Positions 21,468-25,661 of a stretch of DNA of 25,661 bases are shown here, one piece after another. A program made the position numbers and the translations under genes. The first letter of the stretch is position 1. Every line of letters starts with the position of its first letter. The notes under the pieces are model-generated. The model was not told where the DNA came from. It made no database searches and saw nothing but the letters and a program-made list of their open reading frames with translations. Source of the DNA: DATAWZ01 sp036266975 (lineage in GTDB: Bacteria > Actinomycetota > Thermoleophilia > Solirubrobacterales > Solirubrobacteraceae). The stretch spans positions 1 to 25,661 of the forward strand of contig DATAWZ010000176.1 of assembly GCA_036266975.1 (NCBI GenBank), read 5' to 3'.

Positions 21468-23501
21468 ATGGAAGACCCGCTCGCCGATCCGCCCGAGCAG
21501 TTTCCCGAGGAGCTCTGGCGAGACCTCGCCGGCCTCGACGCGCCGGACCTCACCGCGCTGGCCGAACGATCGGTGACCGCGGCCGAGCTGGTCGAGCTGG
21601 GGGTGCTGCGCCCCCGCCGACTGGGCGCCGAGGTGCCGGCCGGGACGCTGGTGGCGATCGTCGAGGGCGGGGTCGCGCTGGGCCCGGGCGGGCTGGAGGG
21701 CAGGGCCGATCATGTTCGGTTTGGAGCCCGGGCCGACCGCCTCCTCGTGAGGTTCGGCGCAGGGGATACGGCGCTCATCGACCCCGATCAGGAGGGCGTA
21801 CGGATCGAACCGACCGCCGCGCGAATGGGCGGCGGCGCGCTGGCGGAGGCGTCGATCACCTTCGACGGCGTCGCGGTCCGGGCGGGCTCGCCGGTGCCGC
21901 CCGGCAGCGAGGACGGCGACCGCCGCGCCACGGCGGCGATCGCCGTCGGGCTCGCCCAGGCGGCGTTCGCCCTGGCGCTCGAGCGCGCCGGGGGCGACGA
22001 GGCACTGTCGGCCTCGCAGGTCGTGCGCTGGAAGCTCGCCGACGTGGCGATCGCCCTCGACGGCGCCCGGGTGCTGCTCGAGCGGGCGGTCGCCGACGAG
22101 CGGGACCCGGCGCTCGCCGCGGCGGCGCTGCTCGCCGCCCTGGAGGCCGCCGAGCTCGCCACCCGAGAGGCGATCCAGATCGAGGGCCCGGCGGGCTACA
22201 CGCGCGCGCGACCGCTGGAGCGGCTCTACCGCGAAGCGCGCGGGCTGTCCCTGGGTGCCGGAAGCCCCGAGCGGGCGCGCACGGCGCTGGCCCGGCGCGT
22301 GCTCGGCTACGAGACCGCCGAGCCGCCGGAGCTGCTGCCCGCGCTCGCGCCCGAGCTGGAGGCGCTGCGCGCGCGGGTGGCCGAGCTGGCCGAGGCCAAC
22401 GCGCCGGACGCGGCGCGCTGGGATGAGGAGGAGTCCTTCCCGGAGAGCTCGTTCGCGCGCATGCGCGACGCGGGGCTGTTCGGGCTGACGCTCCCCGAGC
22501 GCTTCGGCGGTCGGGGGCGCGGCGTGCTGGAGGCGTCGATCGCGCTGGAGGAGCTCGCGCGTACCTGCCTGTCCTCGGCGATGATCGCCCAGGTCTACTT
22601 CAACGGGCCGCAGCGGGCGATCGCCACGCTGGCCAGCGACGAGCAGCGCGAGCGCTGGCTGCCCGGGACGGCCGAGGGCGATCGCTTCTGGTCGATCGCG
22701 ATCACCGAGCCGCAGGCCGGGTCGGCGGCGACCGAGATGGAGAGCCGCCTGGAGCCCGAGGGCGACGGCTATCGCCTGTACGGCGGCAAGTGCTACATCA
22801 CCGGAGGGATGCGGGCGAACACGTTCTTCGTGTTCTGCCGCCTGGCCGGCACGCGCGGGGCCAAGGGGATCGCCGCGGTGATCGTCGAGTCCCACCAGGA
22901 GGGGTTCGCCCCGCCGGTCACCCAGCCGAAGATGGGCGGGCGCGGCGTCGGCGAGACCGAGCTGCGTTTCGAGGGGATCCGCATCGAGCCCGAGGCGGTG
23001 ATCGTCGCCCCCGACCCGCAGTCCAGCGCCGGCGCGGCGATCATGCTGCGCCAGTTCAACCCCGAGCGCTGCGGGAACGCGGCGATGTCGCTGGGCCTCG
23101 CCCGGGCGGCGCTGGAGGACTCGCGCCGGCACCTGCGCACGCGCCGCCAGTTCGGGATGCAGCTCGGCGAGTTCGAGGGGCTACAGGCCAAGATCGCCGA
23201 CATGTGGACGCGCCTGGTTCGCGCCCGGCTGCTGCTGCACCGCGCGGCCGGCTCGGACGAGGAGGGCTTTCCGGTCACCCGCCTCACGGTCACGGCCAAG
23301 ATCCACGCCAACGAGGTCGCCCGCGCGGTGTGCGACGAGGCGATCCAGCTGCACGGCCACTCGGGCTACACCCGGCTGCTGCCGATCGAGCGCTACTACC
23401 GCGACGCGCGCGGGATGTCGCTCGGCGGCGGGACGACCGAGGTGATGCGCAACGTCCTGGCCGGCGAGCTGATCGGGCGCCAACCACGACGACGGGAGTG
23501 A
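21468..23501 (+). CDS. tandem (fused) acyl-CoA dehydrogenase: degenerate N-terminal copy plus complete C-terminal copy
   Basis: This 677-residue protein is nearly twice the usual length. Residues about 45-285 resemble the beta-domain and C-terminal helices of an acyl-CoA dehydrogenase but lack the N-terminal helical domain and the RxxFG motif. Residues about 295-677 are a complete dehydrogenase with 'TLPERFGG.G', 'SIAITEPQAGSAATEME', 'CYITGGM', 'RTRRQFGMQLGEF' and 'IQLHGHSGYTRLLPIERYYRD'. Internal homology shows directly: GPAGYTRARPLERLYREAR (239-257) mirrors GHSGYTRLLPIERYYRDAR (630-648). The normal YEGT glutamate is GGGT (653-656). Glu533 in 'FNPERC' sits at the alternative catalytic position. 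The arrangement recalls the two-gene alpha2beta2 dehydrogenases of steroid side-chain breakdown, here in one chain. ATG abuts the LLM stop; the crotonase follows 4 bases later. Confidence 0.92.
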   Translation: MEDPLADPPEQFPEELWRDLAGLDAPDLTALAERSVTAAELVELGVLRPRRLGAEVPAGTLVAIVEGGVALGPGGLEGRADHVRFGARADRLLVRFGAGDTALIDPDQEGVRIEPTAARMGGGALAEASITFDGVAVRAGSPVPPGSEDGDRRATAAIAVGLAQAAFALALERAGGDEALSASQVVRWKLADVAIALDGARVLLERAVADERDPALAAAALLAALEAAELATREAIQIEGPAGYTRARPLERLYREARGLSLGAGSPERARTALARRVLGYETAEPPELLPALAPELEALRARVAELAEANAPDAARWDEEESFPESSFARMRDAGLFGLTLPERFGGRGRGVLEASIALEELARTCLSSAMIAQVYFNGPQRAIATLASDEQRERWLPGTAEGDRFWSIAITEPQAGSAATEMESRLEPEGDGYRLYGGKCYITGGMRANTFFVFCRLAGTRGAKGIAAVIVESHQEGFAPPVTQPKMGGRGVGETELRFEGIRIEPEAVIVAPDPQSSAGAAIMLRQFNPERCGNAAMSLGLARAALEDSRRHLRTRRQFGMQLGEFEGLQAKIADMWTRLVRARLLLHRAAGSDEEGFPVTRLTVTAKIHANEVARAVCDEAIQLHGHSGYTRLLPIERYYRDARGMSLGGGTTEVMRNVLAGELIGRQPRRRE

Positions 23502-23505
23502 TGCG

Positions 23506-24309
23506 ATGAACCGCTACGAGGACTACGAGCACCTGCGCTTCGAGCACCGCGACCACGGCGTGCTGCTGATCACGATCGACCGCCCTGAGGTCTTCAACGC
23601 GACCAACGAGCGGTTGCACACCGAGCTCACGCAGATCTGGAAGGTCGTCGAGGCCGATCCGCGCACGCGGGTGGCGGTCATCACCGGAGCCGGCCGCGCC
23701 TTCTCCGCCGGCGGCGACCTGGGCGAGTTCGAGCGCCAGATGGGCAACTTCGAAGAGGCCGCGCGCATCGCCCGCGAGGCCAGCGACCTGGTGCTGAACA
23801 TTGTCAACTGCGAGAAGCCGATCGTCTCGGCCATCAACGGCGTCGCCGTCGGCGCCGGGCTCGCGGCGGCGCTGATGGCCGACATCTCGATCATCGCGCA
23901 GGACGCCCGCCTGACCGACGGGCACCTGCGCCTGGGCGTCGTGGCCGGCGACCATGCGGCGATCGTCTGGCCGCTGCTGTGCGGCATGGCCAAGGCCAAG
24001 TACTACCTGCTCACGGCCGAGTTCGTCGACGGGCGCGAGGCCGAGCGCATCGGGCTGGTCAGCCGCTGCGAGCCGCAGGAGCGCGTGCTCCCGGTCGCCC
24101 TGGAGATCGCCGAGGGCCTCGGCCAGGGGCCGCAGCAGGCGCTGCGTTGGACCAAGCGCACGCTGAACCACTGGATCCGCCAGGCCGCGCCGGCATTCGA
24201 CGCGTCGCTCGCCTACGAGATGCTCACCTTCCTCGGCGGGGACGTGCGCGAAGGTGTGCAGGCGCTGCGCGAGAAGCGCCCGCCGAGCTTCCCCTCGGCC
24301 GCCGACTGA
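23506..24309 (+). CDS. enoyl-CoA hydratase/isomerase family protein with an atypical active site
   Basis: This is a 267-residue crotonase. The fold motifs are present: FSAGGDL (residues 66-72), NGVAVGAGLAAAL (111-123) and a C-terminal 'REGVQALREKRPPSF'. Both hydratase glutamates are missing: Ala120 replaces the first and His140 the second ('LTDGHLRLGVVAGDHAAIVWPLL'). Asp149-His150 lies one residue off the PaaG-type aspartate. The DGH...GDH pattern with 'MAKAKYYLLTAEFVDG' looks like a distinct crotonase subgroup of unknown reaction, so a simple hydratase label would be misleading. The ATG is 4 bases after the dehydrogenase stop, with GGGAG at 23494-23498, making it the third gene of the operon begun at 20452. 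It probably acts on the product of the tandem dehydrogenase. Confidence 0.92.
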   Translation: MNRYEDYEHLRFEHRDHGVLLITIDRPEVFNATNERLHTELTQIWKVVEADPRTRVAVITGAGRAFSAGGDLGEFERQMGNFEEAARIAREASDLVLNIVNCEKPIVSAINGVAVGAGLAAALMADISIIAQDARLTDGHLRLGVVAGDHAAIVWPLLCGMAKAKYYLLTAEFVDGREAERIGLVSRCEPQERVLPVALEIAEGLGQGPQQALRWTKRTLNHWIRQAAPAFDASLAYEMLTFLGGDVREGVQALREKRPPSFPSAAD

Positions 24310-24367
24310 CCGACTGGGATGGAGCGGGGCCCGGCTCGCCGACCTGCGGTCGGCTGCGCCACCCTCT

Positions 24368-25144
24368 TCAGCCGATCGCGCTCCCCGGCGTCCCGCCGAC
24401 GAAGATCGACTGGCCGGTCACGTAGGCGCTCTCGGCCGAGCACAGAAACGCGATCACCGGCGCCACATCCTCCACCTCCCCCACGCGGCCGAGCGTGTTG
24501 GTGCGCGCCTGGTGGCCGTAGAAGGCATCGCGCCGATCATCCGGGATGCCCTCGGTCATGTCGGTGCGCGCCCGCGGCGAGACGACGTTGACCGTGATCC
24601 CGTGCGGCGCCACCTCGCGCGCGAGCGCAAGCGAGAAGCCGATCACCCCGGCCTTGGCCGCCGAGTAGTTGGCCTGACCGAAGCTCCCGTACAGCCCGGC
24701 GCCCGAGGCGGTGTTGACGATCCGCCCGCCGCGGCCGGCCGCGCGCCACTCGCGCACCGCCGCCCGGCAGGTGAAGAACGTGCCGTCCAGGCTCACCGAG
24801 AGCACCTCGCGCCACTCCTCGTCGCTCATCTTGGCCACCGTGCGGTCGCGGTTGACCCCGGCGTTGTTGACCAGCGCGTCGAGCGGCCCGAGCGCCTCCT
24901 GCGCGCCGGCGAGCATTCGCTCGGCCGCGTCGGGCTCGGACACGTCGCCCGGCAGCGCCACCGCGCGCCCGCCCGCGGCCTCGATCTCGGCGACCAACGA
25001 CTCCAGCCGCCCCGCGTCGCGGCCGACCGCCGCGATCGCGGCCCCACGCGCGGCCAAATCGAGCGCGTACCCGCGCCCGAGCCCGCGCGAGGCGCCGGTG
25101 ACGAGCACGACGCGGCCGGCGAGCGTGGGCAGCGGGTCAATCAC
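24368..25144 (-). CDS. short-chain dehydrogenase/reductase (FabG-like)
   Basis: This 258-residue NAD(P)-dependent oxidoreductase has a Rossmann fold. 'VVLVTGASRGLGRG' (residues 12-25) is the TGxxxGxG cofactor site, 'GDVSE' binds the adenine ring, 'NNAG' is at 93-96, and the catalytic Ser147, Tyr160 and Lys164 lie in 'NTASGAG' and 'YSAAK'. The C-terminal 'FLCSAESAYVTGQSIFVGG' is standard for FabG-like members. The substrate is probably a 3-hydroxy/3-oxoacyl thioester, which would supply the third beta-oxidation step, but SDR specificity cannot be read from motifs. The frame stays open upstream; I chose GTG 25144, which places the first strand correctly. It converges on the crotonase at 23506 with 58 bases between stops. 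Confidence 0.9.
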   Translation of the reverse strand: MIDPLPTLAGRVVLVTGASRGLGRGYALDLAARGAAIAAVGRDAGRLESLVAEIEAAGGRAVALPGDVSEPDAAERMLAGAQEALGPLDALVNNAGVNRDRTVAKMSDEEWREVLSVSLDGTFFTCRAAVREWRAAGRGGRIVNTASGAGLYGSFGQANYSAAKAGVIGFSLALAREVAPHGITVNVVSPRARTDMTEGIPDDRRDAFYGHQARTNTLGRVGEVEDVAPVIAFLCSAESAYVTGQSIFVGGTPGSAIG

Positions 25145-25530
25145 CGGGGCAGCGTAGTCGCCAGCGCCCGCGATCAGCCTTTGATCGTTGCCGACCGGGT
25201 GAGGCTCGTGGTGCTCCTGGAGCCGCGGCCTGGAGGCCGCCGGCCTCACCGAGCGGTGAGTGGGCCTGCTCGCGCGATCGCCCGCCGGGGACGGCGCGGC
25301 CCCATGCTGAGAAATGCGGGTTGGCCGCCAACGCTGCTGCTCATCGCGCGCGAAGGAGCAACGACCACGTACCCGGGGTGAGGCGCTCGGAGTCGGAACA
25401 CCGGGCGCCCCGGCGTGGCTTGCCAAACAACAGCGATCGCTGAGCGGGCGGGTGGCGCGAGGTGGGAGCATCGCGCGGTCCGGGGAGAGGGTCGCCCGCT
25501 CGGCAGGTGTGGGTCCAGGTCACGGGAGGA
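25145..25530. other. intergenic region between divergent SDR and cupin-like genes
   Basis: I see no gene in these 386 bases. Two perfect hairpins stand close together: GCGGCCT-gg-AGGCCGC at 25225-25240 and CTCACC-gagc-GGTGAG at 25245-25260. They would lie in the 5' leader of the SDR gene if its promoter is further upstream. A half-site resembling the operators above (GATCGTT, 25183-25189) is present, but without symmetry. Small open frames here have biased Arg/Pro composition and no ribosome sites. Confidence 0.5.
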
Positions 25531-25661
25531 ATGAATCGAGATCAACGCGTGGTCACCGCCGTCGATGCCGGTGGCCGAAGTGTCGTTCAGGAGGACCGCG
25601 TCGTCCCGGCGGCCACAGCCGACCTGTCCCCGGGTACGCCGAGGCCCGAGGTGAGCTGCCC
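25531..25661 (+). CDS. probable cupin-domain protein, 3'-truncated by window edge
   Basis: The reading frame is open from ATG 25531 to the end of the window (43 codons). 'RVVTAVDAGGRSVVQEDRVVPA' resembles the start of small actinobacterial cupin proteins, which often begin 'RRVVTGHDADGRSVV..D'. GGGAGGA lies directly before ATG, which is closer than usual. The in-frame GTG at 25549 is an alternative start. The metal-binding cupin motifs would lie outside the window, so this assignment is tentative. Confidence 0.45.
   Translation, partial: MNRDQRVVTAVDAGGRSVVQEDRVVPAATADLSPGTPRPEVSC

Noticed and set aside
25183..25189. GATCGTT as a third member of the AACGATCGTT operator family before the SDR gene.
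   Set aside because: Only one half-site matches; the other half (TTT) breaks the symmetry. It is too weak to call.
25246..25545. Minus-strand open frames upstream of the SDR gene.
   Set aside because: Arg/Pro/Ser-rich with no motif, no ribosome site, and overlapping perfect hairpins; treated as intergenic.

Overview
The window is very G+C-rich, with almost every codon in the real genes ending in G or C. It is dense in acyl-CoA catabolism genes and carries two luciferase-like (probably F420-dependent) oxidoreductases, a DUF2236 heme oxygenase-like protein, hemW and an ECF sigma factor. This points to a high-GC actinobacterium. A soil lineage such as Thermoleophilia/Solirubrobacterales is my guess, but no marker gene here proves it. 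There is no prophage, insertion sequence, CRISPR array or rRNA.

Layout. (1) 1-1582: the end of a LysR regulator and a PaaG-like crotonase. (2) 1607-5892, minus strand: a two-gene operon. One gene is a biotin-carrier-less carboxyltransferase-like TIM-barrel protein whose metal-binding lysine is replaced by glutamate. The other is a 920-residue PEP-synthase-like phosphotransferase with an unassigned central domain. Their promoter region holds three dyads built on ACCGA-like half-sites. (3) 6148-9538: a DUF1801 protein, then a DUF2236 oxygenase-like gene and an LLM oxidoreductase (minus strand), divergent from a TetR regulator across a short AT-rich promoter. (4) 9577-12188: a small hypothetical gene, a tyrosine phosphatase, hemW and a conserved hypothetical gene. 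(5) 12195-13879, minus: an ECF sigma factor overlapping a single-pass membrane protein by ATGA. The membrane protein gene appears to carry a frameshift near its 3' end. Upstream lies a perfect 22-bp-arm inverted repeat and a tRNA-Trp. (6) 14197-16250: a flavin monooxygenase divergent from msrA. (7) 16271-25144: a dense acyl-CoA island with three crotonases, two thioesterases, one normal and one tandem (fused) acyl-CoA dehydrogenase, a frameshifted LLM oxidoreductase and an SDR. (8) The end: an intergenic region and the start of a probable cupin gene.

How the genes may work together. The 13-base word GCTAACGATCGTT occurs twice, each time around a palindromic core. One copy lies upstream of the crotonase-thioesterase pair at 17114. 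The other lies in the divergent promoter between the acyl-CoA dehydrogenase (minus) and the LLM-tandem dehydrogenase-crotonase operon (plus). This suggests one TetR-type regulator controls much of island 7 as a dedicated beta-oxidation-like pathway for an unknown, perhaps cyclic or branched, acid. The regulator is not in the window.

The best candidates for undescribed biology are the phosphotransferase/carboxyltransferase-like pair and the tandem acyl-CoA dehydrogenase. Two genes (12195-13289 and 20452-21467) look frameshifted. That is either real decay or sequence error, and should be settled before their products are interpreted.
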